Part shown: positions 43,363 through 55,400 of the stretch, piece after piece | Numbering within the stretch: the stretch's first letter is position 1 | Layout of the letters: each line of letters opens with the position of its first letter | NCBI GenBank assembly: GCA_030674185.1 | Contig: JAPXFY010000022.1 | Coordinates: 37,916,540-37,980,539 of the forward strand | Length of the DNA: 64,000 nucleotides | From: Monoplex corrugatus | Taxonomy: Eukaryota > Mollusca > Gastropoda > Littorinimorpha > Ranellidae | Reading direction: 5' to 3' | Position numbers and translations under genes: made by a program | Notes under the pieces: generated by a model | Told to the model about the DNA's origin: nothing | Seen by the model: the letters and a program-made list of their open reading frames with translations, nothing else | Databases searched by the model: none

Positions 43363-44370
43363 ATGAATATTGTATGGCCATGGTCTTTCTGTCGGGTCAA
43401 AGAAGCAAGGACCCAAACACACAGGTTGCAGCATGCATTGTCGACGACGACAGCGACAAAATACTTGTTACTGGAGACAACGGTATGCCCAACGGTGGGG
43501 GAAAGACGCAGCCGATGAACTACAAACAAACAATTTGATGTTTGCCATGCGGAGACGAATGCCATAATAAACTCAGGCATAGCCGACATTAGGAAAATCA
43601 AAATTTATGTGTGGCTGTTCCCATGCAATGAATGTGCAAAACAGACTGCACAAAGTGGGATCAGGGAAGTTATATATTTCTCTGATAAATATCACTTCAA
43701 ACAGAAATACAAAGCATCGTGCCGGATTTTCGAGCACGCTGGCGTAAATGTTTTGTTGTTGTTGTTTAATTAAAGCCCAGCCGACTGCACAGAGCCATAT
43801 CAGGGATATAACCGCTTCAAAACATACAAAACTTCAACAGGAAAAAAAAATTAAACACATATCAATTAATTCGCGCAAACAATCCAACCGGCGCTGACCC
43901 TTCCGTCAAATTCATCGCACAGGGGAAATTTAAAAAACACACCTGAATACAAATTTAAGCATTAATAAGGACACCAGAACACATAATAAAAAAAAAAACA
44001 GGCATAAACTACCTAAAATTACTTCCGCATATCTCACCACCCCAGTGCCAAAAATGCAATCAATACATGTACCCAATTATCCATCCTAAGAAAAAGTACG
44101 TAAGACTTTATCGAACACATACAGGTGAATGGACCAGCAAGGCAGAAAATAATAGGAAGAAATGACACAAAGCAAAGGAACAAGGCAGAAACAAAGAGAG
44201 CGACAGAAAAGAGGAAATTTCTAGCACAGAATTTCCAGAAGGTGGGGATACTATTTATACTGAAAGAGCCCCCGGCATCCTCACGTGGGACGGCGAAAAT
44301 GTGAAGCAATATGATCCCACAGAGAGGAGGACATTCCTGATTGACTTTGAGGCCCTTGACTGAATCTGCC
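43363..44370 (+). pseudogene. DCTD: dCMP deaminase pseudogene, copy 2, interrupted by SINE-B
   Basis: Same motif series as copy 1 ([37 protein letters not shown]), but a 26-bp deletion after NGMPNG (near 43496) throws it out of frame. SINE-B at 43752-44291 again lies between HAGV and the C-terminal segment, which ends DFEALD then TGA. The shared interruption shows that SINE-B inserted before the block duplicated. Confidence 0.86.
43752..44291 (-). mobile_element. SINE-B copy (11-bp TSD, one mismatch)
   Basis: Flanked by ggcgtaaatgt (43741-43751) and ggcgaaaatgt (44292-44302). The length is 540 bp. It retains more of the TSD than copy 1, supporting an original target duplication of at least 11 bp. 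Confidence 0.88.
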
Positions 44371-44485
44371 GATGTAGTATTATGTGTACTCTGCATTCTT
44401 GGTTATGCTGTGTATACATACAGACAGACAAACAGACTGACAGAACTTCATCGGGTGCGGGAGTCAAAGGGTTAAGTTTTTGCTC

Positions 44486-44995
44486 TCTGAGTCTTCGACT
44501 CTCTATGCCTCTCTCTGACTCTGTCTGCCTCTCTAACTCCCCGAGTCTTCGACTCTCTCTCTTTCCGAATCTTAGACTCTTTCTCGATCTCTCTTCGTCT
44601 TCGACTCTCTATCTCCCTCTCTCCCCTGTCTCTCTCTCTCCCCCTCTCTCAGTCTTCAACTCTCTCTCTCTCTCTCTCTCTCCGAGTCTTCGACTCTCCG
44701 TCCCTGTCTGCCTCCCTCTCTCTCTCTCAGTCTTCGACTCTCTGAGACTTCGACTCTCTCTCTCTCTCTCTCTCTCCTGAGACTTCGACTCTCTCTGAGA
44801 CTTCGACTCTCTCTGATTCTCTCTTGAGTCTACGAATCTCTCTCTCTCTCTGTCTTAGACTCTCTCTGATTTTCTCTGTGAGTCTTAGACTTTCTCTGTC
44901 TCTCTGTGAGTCTTAGATTCTCTCTCTGACTCTCTCTCTCTGAATGAGTCTTCGACTCTGTCCCTCTCCCCCCCCCCTCTCTCTCTCTCACTCCG
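44486..44995. repeat. CT-rich tract with GAGTCTTCGACTC palindromes (third tract)
   Basis: About 500 bp of CT runs with many gagtcttcgactct-type motifs, as before copies 1 and 2 of the segmental duplication. It may be the start of a third, lost copy. Confidence 0.85.
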
Positions 44996-45545
44996 AATGG
45001 AAGAAGGGTGGGATCCAGTTAGTAACTGGCAGCACACAGTGTAGGGCTCACACTGAAGGTTTGTTTTGAAAAAGTGAAGAAGAAGAAGACGAAAAAAGAA
45101 AAACCCGAGGATCAGTTCAATGTCTTGTGCGGTATGTGCTGTAGTAAACCTTTTTTTCTGAAAAAGAACTGCCATACCATACTAGCGCTCAACCATTGTA
45201 CGCACGAATAATACTACACACAGAAATAGATTGATCGATAAAATGATCGACAGACAGGCAGGCAGACCGACAGACAGGCAGGCAGACTGACAGACAAGTA
45301 GACAGGCAGGCGGACAGGCAGGCAGGTTCAGGTTCGGGTTCATATTGCTTACAGCCCAGCCGACAACTACAGCCGTACCAGGGCTAACAATGCGTCAAAA
45401 ACGACAACCAGCTTAAGATGAAAGAGACAGGCAGGCAGATAAGACTGTAGGTAGATAGGTAGACAGATGGAAAGACAAAGGTAGACACAGACAAATAGAT
45501 GAAAAAATAGACTTGTAGAGAGATTTGCACGCACGCATGTAAGGA
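44996..45545. repeat. Unassigned sequence, CAGG repeats and a LINE-A tail
   Basis: Tetranucleotide CAGG/CAGA units at 45248-45330 precede a LINE-A hairpin and short 3' UTR at about 45330-45425 (minus). GATA/GACA-rich sequence follows. 44996-45240 shows nothing. Confidence 0.6.
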
Positions 45546-45584
<39 letters not shown>

Positions 45585-45602
45585 ACACACATACACACAA
45601 AC

Positions 45603-45644
<42 letters not shown>

Positions 45645-46170
45645 ACTGCTAACAAGACTGACTTAGGAAAGTCAAATTTTAACTGGTTTGTAGATGCTTC
45701 AGACAGATATATGCCTATGTTTTGAGGTGTTACATACAAAGGGAGGGAGAGAGGGAGGGATGGAGAGAGAAGGAGAGAGAGAAGAAAGAGAAAGACAGGG
45801 AGAAAGAAAAACAAATAGAGGGAGAGAGAGGGGAGAGGGAGAGAGAGGGGGAGAGGGAGAGGGGGAGACAGGGAGACAGAGACAGAGAGAGAGAGACAGA
45901 GAGAGAAATAAGAAAGAGAAATGTGAAAGAGAAAAAGAGAAAAACGAGAGAGAGAGAGGAAAAAGAGAAAGAAAAAGAGAAAAAGAGTCAGAGAGAGATA
46001 GATACAGAGAGAGAGGAAGAAAGAGAGAGATGGAGAGAGACGGGGGGAGGGAGGGAGAAAGACCAGTCAGATGCAAAATGACGCGACTTGGGTGACTTAT
46101 GACCATAAATCTCAGCTGTTTTGAAGACGTTTCTGAAAGCGATAAGTCTTGAAGTGTGTGTGTGCGTGCG

Positions 46171-46227
<57 letters not shown>

Positions 46228-46382
46228 GTATGTGTGTGCGTGTGTATGTGTGTGTACGTGCGTGTGTATGTGTACGTGCGTGTGTATGTGTGTGTGTACG
46301 TACGTGCGTGTGTGTGTGTGTGTACGTGCGTGCGTGTGTGTGTGTACGTGCGTGTGCGTGCGTGTGCGTGTGCGTGTCTGCG
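45546..46382. repeat. CA, GA and GT microsatellites
   Basis: CA runs at 45550-45642, a GA-rich tract at 45738-46065 and GT-rich sequence at 46155-46380. Confidence 0.92.
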
Positions 46383-46526
46383 TTTTCTTGAAAGTTGGTT
46401 TTGAGATGTTTTTTGATAGCAACACTCGTGCAGACCTATTTCAACTCATGGAATCGCAAAATATGAAAGGGCATAAAAGTACATGGTTTAAACGTGAAAA
46501 AAAAAACCCGTGACGGACGCGGTAAT
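46383..46526. other. Unassigned sequence
   Basis: No feature seen. Confidence 0.35.
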
Positions 46527-47070
46527 CGTTGTCATTGTTGTTTAAAGCCCAGCCGACTGCGTAGAGCCATATCAGTGCTATGACAAGTTCAAAACATACC
46601 CAATACTTCAATATGAAAAAAAAGAAAATATAAGTTTAAGGACATCAACGCATTAGCGCACATAATCTAAGGAGATGCTCCTGGCGTTGACCATTCCGTC
46701 CAATTTATCACACATGGGGATTTAAAGAAATATACCTGAATATAAATTTGAACATAAGTAAGGACATTAAAACATATATATAAACGGGCATAAATTACCT
46801 AGAATTGCTTCTGCATATCTCATATCACTAGAGCCAAAACATGCACTAAATACATGTACTCAATCATCAATCTTAAGAAAAAGTACGTAAGACTTTATCG
46901 AACATCTACAGGTGAATGGACCAACAAGGCAAGAAAATGATAGGAAGAAACAACAGAAAGCAAAACAACAAGGCAAAAACAAAGAGAAAAGAGGAAATTT
47001 CTAGCACAGAATTTCCTGAAGGTGGGGATACTATTTATACTGAAAGAGTCCCCGGCATCCCCACGGGGAA
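46527..47070 (-). mobile_element. SINE-B copy
   Basis: Complete from tail (tgttgtttaaagcccagccg) to 5' border (cggcatccccacgggg), without nested insertions. It is immediately followed by the tRNA-like sequence. Confidence 0.85.
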
Positions 47071-47143
47071 GGGTGCAGTAATCAAGTGAGTAAGACGTCA
47101 AACTTTCAAACAGAAGGTCTGGAGTTCGATCCTGCCTGGGTAC
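47071..47143 (+). repeat. tRNA-like sequence, possible SINE head
   Basis: tcaagtgagtaagacg (A-box-like), an actttcaaacag anticodon-arm-like segment and ggagttcgatcctgcc (B-box) are in tRNA order. A full cloverleaf does not form by eye. 47144-47416 is otherwise unassigned. Confidence 0.45.
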
Positions 47144-47416
47144 CTCCCGCCTGGTGGATAAAGACTGTAGACTTTTCCACTCTGTATCTCCCAAAACAAC
47201 ATACATGCAGACCTACCAGTGCCTAAATACTGCATGTATACACACACGGAACACCAAATACACACATTAAAGCTCCTGCTAGACGTGTAAGCGTTTTGTA
47301 AGTTACGGGAATGTGAAAATACCCCCTCAGCACACCCGTGAAGGAGGAGTTAGACGTGCGTACACTGTGTTTTCCCATGATGTGTGCAGACAGTTTCTTA
47401 TTGGACACGTTCAATT

Positions 47417-47680
47417 TCAAGTTCATATTGCTTACAGCCCAGCCGACTACTTGAGCCATATCAGAGCTAACACCACGTCAAAAACGACAACCTGGTTAAG
47501 ACAAAAGACAACAGTTAAAAACCATGCTCACTGTTAGCCTTGCAAGCCTGAAATGCAATTAAAGAAAATCAGCCGCAAAATTGTATCAGGTGAAATTTAT
47601 TGATCTCTCGCAAAAACTGGAAAACTGCATCAGGAGGGACGTCTTGGAAGAGGTTCTTTAAGGAATCTGCAGACGCCTTC
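47417..47680 (-). repeat. LINE-A 3' end
   Basis: Hairpin, 3' UTR and the last residues of ORF2 (DSLKNLFQDVPPDAVFQFL in the minus frame). Confidence 0.8.
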
Positions 47681-47985
47681 AAGCAATCCAAAGCACCATG
47701 CAATACAACACAAATGACTGTACAGTCATCTACATCAGACGAGTAAGGCACTTACCCATTGAGGTCCCCTCAAGATGGCGCAGCGCCGGATCCTGCACCT
47801 CAACACGATCCACCTTCAGCTGTTGGAGCTCCCGGTCCCTCCCGTCCGTCTTGTTACACCAGGAGACAAGGGAGGAAAGCCACTGGCCACTACAACACCT
47901 GTGTCCACCACGCCCCATGCCACCTGGCAGGAATTGGGGGAAAAATGAAAAATGATCACATTCATCGTTAGATGGGGCCCGAGCA
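47681..47985. other. Unassigned single-copy sequence
   Basis: GC-richer than its surroundings. Short frames on both strands have no recognisable motif. Confidence 0.35.
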
Positions 47986-48310
47986 GGTAGATGATGAACA
48001 AAAGAAACAGAAGTTCACTATGTTGGTGGAAATGGAGTTATTCTATTTTTGTTATCATCATTAATTATTATATTATTATCATCATTAACTGTGATAATCA
48101 TAATAATAATAGTAAAAGTACTAATGATAGTGATGACGATAATAATAATGATGTAATAGTAATAATAGTAATAATTACAAAATAGATGATGATGACATTA
48201 TTATTGCTATTACGACTATTATTACTATTAGATATAACCATTACTATTGTTATATTATTATTATTAATGCTTACAGTCGAGTCCATCGGATTACGCATGC
48301 CCATGTCAGA
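47986..48310. repeat. Left flank of the satellite, duplicated at 55070-55400
   Basis: gatgatgaacaaaagaaa, a run of ATT/ATG/GATA triplets and taatgcttacagtc then gcatgcccat occur in the same order on both sides of the satellite. Confidence 0.8.
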
Positions 48311-51300
48311 GCTGAAGTTCATATTGCTTATAGCCCAGCCGACTGCTAGTCATATCAGAGCTAACACCAGTTCAGTTCAGTTCAGACTGCTTATAGCCCA
48401 GCCGACTGCTAGAGTCATATCAGAGCTAACACCAGTTCAGTTCAGACTGCTTATAGCCCAGCCGACTGCTAGAGTCATATCAGAGCTAACACCAGTTCAG
48501 TTCAGTTCAGACTGCTTATAGCCCAGCCGACTGCTAGAGTCATATCAGAGCTAACACCAGTTCAGTTCAGACTGCTTATAGCCCAGCCGACTGCTAGAGT
48601 CATATCAGAGCTAACACCAGTTCAGTTCAGACTGCTTGTAGCCCAGCCGACTGCTGGAGTCATATCAGAGCTAACACCAGTTCAGTTCAGACTGCTTATA
48701 GCCCAGCCGACTGCTAGAGTCATATCATAGCTAACACCAGTTCAGTTCAGTCTGCTTATAGCCCAGCCGACTGCTGGAGTCATATCAGGTCTAACACCAG
48801 TTCAGTTTAGTTCAGACTGCTTATAGCCCAGCCGACTGCTAGAGTCATATCAGAGCTAACACCAGTTCAGTTTAGTTCAGACTGCTTATAGCCCAGCCGA
48901 CTGCTAGAGTCATATCAGAGCTAACACCAGTTCAGTTCAGTTCAGACTGCTTATAGCCCAGCCGACTGCTAGAGTCATATCAGGTCTAACACCAGTTCAG
49001 TTCAGACTGCTTATAGCCCAGCCGACTGCTAGAGTCATATCAGAGCTAACACCAGTTCAGTTCAGACTGCTTATAGCCCAGCCGACTGCTAGAGTCATAT
49101 CAGGTCTAACACCAGTTCAGTTCAGTTCAGACTGCTTATAGCCCAGCCGACTGCTAGAGTCATATCAGAGCTAACACCAGTTCAGTTTAGTTCAGACTGC
49201 TTATAGCCCAGCCGACTGCTAGAGTCATATCAGGTCTAACACCAGTTCAGTTCAGACTGCTTATAGCCCAGCCGACTGCTAGAGTCATATCAGAGCTAAC
49301 ACCAGTTCAGTTCAGACTGCTTATAGCCCAGCCGACTGCTAGAGTCATATCAGGTCTAACACCAGTTCAGTTCAGACTGCTTATAACCCAGCCGACTGCT
49401 AGAGTCATATCAGGTCTAACACCAGTTCAGTTCAGTCTGCTTATAGCCCAGCCGACTGCTAGAGTCATATCAGAGCTAACACCAGTTCAGTTCAGTCTGC
49501 TTATAGCCCAGCCGACTGCTAGAGTCATATCAGAGCTAACACCAGTTCAGTTCAGACTGCTTATAGCCCAGCCGACTGCTAGAGTCATATCAGAGCTAAC
49601 ACCAGTTCAGTTCAGTCTGCTTATAGCCCAGCCGACTGCTAGAGTCATATCAGGTCTAACACCAGTTCAGTTCAGACTGCTATAGCCCAGCCGACTGCTA
49701 GAGTCATATCAGAGCTAACACCAGTTCAGTTCAGTTCAGACTGCTTATAGCCCAGCCGACTGCTAGATTCATATCAGGTCTAACACCAGTTCAGTTCAGA
49801 CTGCTTATAGCCCAGCCGACTGCTAGAGTCATATCAGGTCTAACACCAGTTGAGTTCAGTTCAGACTGCTTATAGCCCAGCCGACTGCTAGAGTCATATC
49901 AGGTCTAACACCAGTTCAGTTCAGTTCAGACTGCTTATAGCCCAGCCGACTGCTAGAGTCATATCAGAGCTAACACCAGTTCAGTTTAGTTCAGACTGCT
50001 TATAGCCCAGCCGACTGCTAGAGTCATATCAGGTCTAACACCAGTTCAGTTCAGACTGCTTATAGCCCAGCCGACTGCTAGAGTCATATCAGAGCTAACA
50101 CCAGTTCAGTTTAGTTCAGACTGCTTATAGCCCAGCCGACTGCTAGAGTCATATCAGGTCTAACACCAGTTTAGTTCAGACTGCTTATAGCCCAGCCGAC
50201 TGCTAGAGTCATATCAGGTCTAACACCAGTTCAGTTCAGACTGCTTATAGCCCAGCCGACTGCTAGAGTCATATCAGGTCTAACACCAGTTCAGTTCAGA
50301 CTGCTTATAGCCCAGCCGACTGCTAGAGTCATATCAGAGCTAACACCAGTTCAGTTCAGACTGCTTATAGCCCAGCCGACTGCTAGAGTCATATCAGGCT
50401 AACACCAGTTCAGTTCAGACTGCTTATAGCCCAGCCGACTGCTAGAGTCATATCAGGTCTAACACCAGTTCAGTTCAGACTGCTTATAGCCCAGCCGACT
50501 GCTAGAGTCATATCAGGTCTAACACCAGTTCAGTTCAGACTGCTTATAGCCCAGCCGACTGCTAGAGTCATATCAGAGCTAACACCAGTTCAGTTCAGAC
50601 TGCTTATAGCCCAGCCGACTGCTAGAGTCATATCAGGTCTAACACCAGTTCAGTTCAGACTGCTTATAGCCCAGCCGACTGCTAGAGTCATATCAGGTCT
50701 AACACCAGTTCAGTTCAGACTGCTTATAGCCCAGCCGACTGCTAGTCATATCAGAGCTAACACCAGTTCAGTTCAGTTCAGACTGCTTATAGCCCAGCCG
50801 ACTGCTAGAGTCATATCAGGTCTAACACCAGTTCAGTTCAGACTGCTTATAGCCCAGCCGACTGCTAGAGTCATATCAGAGCTAACACCAGTTCAGTTCA
50901 GACTGCTTATAGCCCAGCCGACTGCTAGAGTCATATCAGAGCTAACACCAGTTCAGTTCAGACTGCTTATAGCCCAGCCGACTGCTAGAGTCATGAGAGC
51001 TAACACCAGTTCAGTTCAGACTGCTTATAGCCCAGCCGACTGCTAGAGTCATATCAGAGCTAACACCAGTTCAGTTCAGACTGCTTATAGCCCAGCCGAC
51101 TGCTAGAGTCATGTCAGGTCTAACACCAGTTCAGTTCTTCAGACTGCTTATAGCCCAGCCGACTGCTAGAGTCATATCAGTCTAACACCAGTTCAGTTCA
51201 GACTGCTTATAGCCCAGCCGACTGCTAGAGTCATATCAGAGCTAACACCAGTTCAGTTCAGTCTGCTTATAGCCCAGCCGACTGCTAGAGTCATATCAGG

Positions 51301-54300
51301 TCTAACACCAGTTCAGTTCAGACTTTTAGCCCAGCCGACTGCTAGAGTATATCAGAGCTAACACCATTCAGTTCAGACTGCTTATAGCCCAGCCGACTGC
51401 TAAGTCATATCAGCACCGACTGCTAGAGTCATATCAGAGCTAACACCAGTTCAGTTCAGACTGCTTATAGCCAGCCGACTGCTAGAGTCATATCAGAGCT
51501 AACACCAGTTCAGTTCAGTCTGTTATAGCCCAGCCGACTGCTAGAGTCATATCAGGCTAACACCAGTTCAGTTCAGACTGCTATAGCCCAGCCGACTGCT
51601 AGAGTCATATCAGAGCTAACACCAGTTCAGTTCAGTTCAGACTGCTTATAGCCCAGCCGACTGCTAGATCATATCAGGTCTAACACCAGTTCAGTTCAGA
51701 CTGCTTATAGCCCAGCCGACTGCTAGAGTCATATCAGGTCTAACACCAGTTGAGTTCAGTTCAGACTGCTTATAGCCCAGCCGACTGCTAGAGTCATATC
51801 AGGTCTAACACCAGTTCAGTTCAGTTCAGACTGCTTATAGCCCAGCCGACTGCTAGAGTCATATCAGAGCTAACACCAGTTCAGTTTAGTTCAGACTGCT
51901 TATAGCCCAGCCGACTGCTAGAGTCATATCAGGCTAACACCAGTTCAGTTCAGACTGCTTATAGCCAGCCGACTGCTAGAGTCATATCAGAGCTAACACC
52001 AGTTCAGTTAGTTCAGACTGCTTATAGCCCAGCCGACTGCTAGAGTCATATCAGGTCTAACACCAGTTCAGTTCAGACTGCTTATAGCCCAGCCGACTGC
52101 TAGAGTCATATCAGGTCTAACACCAGTTCAGTTCAGACTGCTTATACCCAGCCGACTGCTAGAGTCATATCAGGTCTAACACCAGTTCAGTTCAGACTGC
52201 TTATAGCCCAGCCGACTGCTAGAGTCATATCAGGTCTAACACCAGTTCAGTTCAGACTGCTTATAGCCCAGCCGACTGCTAGAGTCATATCAGTGTCTAA
52301 ACCAGTTCAAGTTCAGACTGCTTATAGCCCAGCCGACTGCTAGTCATATCAGGTCTAACACCAGTTCAGTTCAGTTCAGACTGCTTATAGCCCAGCCGAC
52401 TGCTAGAGTCATATCAGAGCTAACACCAGTTCATTCAGTTCAGACTGCTTATAGCCCAGCCGACTGCTAGAGTCATATCAGAGCTAACACCAGTTCAGTT
52501 CAGACTGCTTATAGCCCGGCCGACTGCTAGAGTCATATCAGGTCTAACACCAGTTCAGTTCAGACTGTTATAGCCCAGCCGACTGCTAGAGTCATATCAG
52601 GCTAACACCAGTTCAGTTCAGACTGCTTATAGCCCAGCCGACTGCTAGAGTCATATCAGAGCTAACACCAGTTCAGTTCAGACTGCTTATAGCCCAGCTG
52701 ACTGCTAGAGTCATATCAGGTCTAACACCAGTTCAGTTCAGTCAGACTGCTTATAGCCCAGCCGACTGCTAGAGTCATATCAGAGCTAACACCAGTTCAG
52801 TTCAGACTGCTTATAGCCCAGCCGACTGCTAGAGTCATATGGTCTAACACCAGTTCAGTTCAGTTCAGACTGCTTATAGCCCAGCCGACTGCTAGAGTCA
52901 TATCAGGTCTAACACCAGTTCAGTTCAGACTGCTTATAGCCCAGCCGACTGCTAAGTCTATCAGGTCTAACACCAGTTCAGTTCAGACTGCTATAGCCCA
53001 GCCGACTGCTAGAGTCATATCAGGTCTAACACCAGTTCAGTTCAGACTGCTTATAGCCCAGCCGACTGCTAGAGTCATATCAGGTCTAACACCAGTTCAG
53101 TTCAGACTGCTTATAGCCCAGCCGACTGCTAAGTCTATCAGGTCTAACACCAGTTCAGTTCAGACTGCTTATAGCCCAGCCGACTGCTAGAGTCATATCA
53201 GGTCTAACACCAGTTCAGTTCAGTCTGCTTATAGCCCAGCCGACTGCTAGAGTCATATTAGAGCTAACACCAGTCGTCGTTCAGACTGCTTATAGCCCAG
53301 CCGACTGCTAGAGTCATATCAGGTCTAACACCAGTTCAGTTCAGACTGCTTATAGCTCAGCCGACTGCTAGAGTCATATCAGGTCTAAGCACCAGTTCAG
53401 TTCGTTCAGACTGGTTATAGCCCAGCCGACTGCTAGAGTCATATCTGAGCTAACACCAGTTCAGTTCAGATTGCTTATAGCCAGCCGACTGCTGAGTCAT
53501 ATCAGGCTAACACCAGTTCAGTTCAGACTGCTTATAGCCCAGCCGACTGCTAGAGTCATATCAGGTCTAACACCAGTTCAGTTCAGACTGCTTATAGCCC
53601 AGCCGACTGCTAGAGTCATATCAGGTCTAACACCAGTTCAGTTCAGTTCAGCTGCTTATAGCCCAGCCGACTGCTAGAGTCATATCAGGTCTAACACCAG
53701 TTCAGTTCAGTTCAGACTGCTTATAGCCCAGCCGACTGCTAGAGTCATATCAGAGCTAACACCAGTTCAGTTCAGACTGCTTATAGCCCAGCCGACTGCT
53801 AGAGTCATATCAGAGCTAACACCAGTTCGGTTCTGTTCAGACTGCTTATAGCCAGCCGACTGCTAGAGTCATATCAGGTCTAACACCAGTTAGTTCAGAC
53901 TGCTTATAGCCCAGCCGACTGCTAGAGTCATATCAGGTCTAACACCAGTTCAGTTCAGACTGCTTATAGCCCAGCCGACTGCTAGAGTCATATCAGGTCT
54001 AACACCAGTTCAGTTCAGACTGCTTATAGCCCAGCCGACTGCTAGAGTCATATCAGAGCTAACACCAGTTCAGTTCAGACTGCTTATAGCCCAGCCGACT
54101 GCTAGTGTCATATCAGAGCTAACACCAGTTCAGTTCAGACTGCTTATAGCCCAGCCGACTGCTAGAGTCATATCAGGTCTAACACCAGTTCAGTTAAAGA
54201 CTGCTTATAGCCCAGCCGACTGCTAGAGTCATATCAGGTCTAACACCAGTTCAGTTCAGACTGCTTATAGCCCAGCCGACTGCTAGAGTCATATCAGAGC

Positions 54301-54965
54301 TAACACCAGTTCAGTTCAGACTGCTTATAGCCCAGCCGACTGCTAGAGTCATATCAGGTCTAACACCAGTTCAGTTCAGACTGCTTATAGCCCAGCCGAC
54401 TGCTAGAGTCATATCAGGTCTAACACCAGTTCAGTTCAGACTTCTTGTAGCCCAGCCGACTGCTAGAGTCATATCAGGTCTAACACCAGTTCAGTTCAGA
54501 CTGCTTGTAGCCCAGCCGACTGCTAGAGTCATATCAGAGCTAACACCAGTTCAGTTCAGACTGCTTGTAGCCCAGCCGACTGCTAGAGTCATATCAGAGC
54601 TAACACCAGTTCAGTTCAGACTGCTTGTAGCCCAGCCGACTGCTAGAGTCATATCAGAGCTAACACCAGTTCAGTTCAGACTGCTTATAGCCCAGCCGAC
54701 TGCTAGAGTCATATCAGAGCTAACACCAGTTCAGTTCAGACTGCTTGTAGCCCAGCCGACTGCTAGAGTCATATCAGAGCTAACACCAGTTCAGTTCAGT
54801 CTGCTTATAGCCCAGCCGACTGCTAGAGTCATATCAGGTCTAACACCAGTTCAGTTCAGACTGCTTATAGCCCAGCCGACTGCTAGAGTCATATCAGGTC
54901 TAACACCAGTTCAGTTCAGACTGCTTATAGCCCAGCCGACTGCTAGAGTCATATCAGAGCTAACA
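48311..54965. repeat. 60-bp satellite, about 110 monomers, derived from the LINE-A 3' tail
   Basis: Each monomer has two or three ttcag units, then actgcttatagcccagccg, actgctagagtcatatcag, then agctaacacc or gtctaacacc. This is the LINE-A terminal hairpin plus pentamer tail in antisense. Two monomer types (cagagct and caggtct) are intermixed, and lengths of 65 arise from an extra ttcag. The first monomer keeps the LINE-A form (ttcatattgc) and the last runs into the normal LINE-A 3' UTR at 54966. Many single-base deletions cluster at 51.3-53.9 kb. Confidence 0.97.
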
Positions 54966-55070
54966 CCACGTCACAAACGACAACCCGTTAAGATAAAAGA
55001 CATCAGTTAAAAACCATGCTCACCGTTAACCTTGCAAATCTGAAATGCAATTAAAGAAAACCATACTTAG
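54966..55070 (-). repeat. LINE-A 3' UTR continuing from the last satellite monomer
   Basis: cgtcacaaacgacaacccgt through gcaaatctgaaatgcaatta follows the final hairpin as in any LINE-A copy, so the array grew within one truncated LINE-A insertion. Confidence 0.9.
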
Positions 55071-55400
55071 ACGATGATGAACAAAAGAAATAGAAGTTGG
55101 AGGTAATGGAGTTATGTTTTATGATGATGGTATCATCATCATCGTCATCATCATCATCATATTATTATAGTTATTATTATTAGTAGTAGTATGATAATAA
55201 CAGTAGTAATTATGATAGTGACGATGATGATAATGATGATGTAATGGTAATAATAGTAATAATAATGATGATTATGATGACATTATTACTACTACTATCA
55301 TTATGATTACTATTATATATTATTATCATCATCGTTATCATTATTATTATAACTGTTAATGCTTACAGTCCATCGAATTATGCATGCCCATATCAGAGCT
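55071..55400. repeat. Right flank of the satellite (duplicate of 47986-48310)
   Basis: It begins at about 55073 with gatgatgaacaaaagaaa, then a triplet-rich tract and taatgcttacagtccatcg. It continues into a SINE-B body, which the left copy lacks. Confidence 0.8.

Larger units (their letters stand above)
42693..44485. repeat. Segmental duplication, copy 2
   Basis: Second copy of the block at 39866-41750, with the same nested elements. Differences include a 26-bp deletion in the deaminase sequence and fewer MITE ends. Confidence 0.85.

Noticed and set aside
47681..47985. Short overlapping frames as a small protein gene
   Set aside because: They are under 90 codons on both strands with no motif, conserved start or splice context that I can support.
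48311..54965. Regular 60-bp units resembling a CRISPR-like array
   Set aside because: The units are contiguous with no unique spacers, the genome is eukaryotic, and the monomer equals a LINE 3' end.
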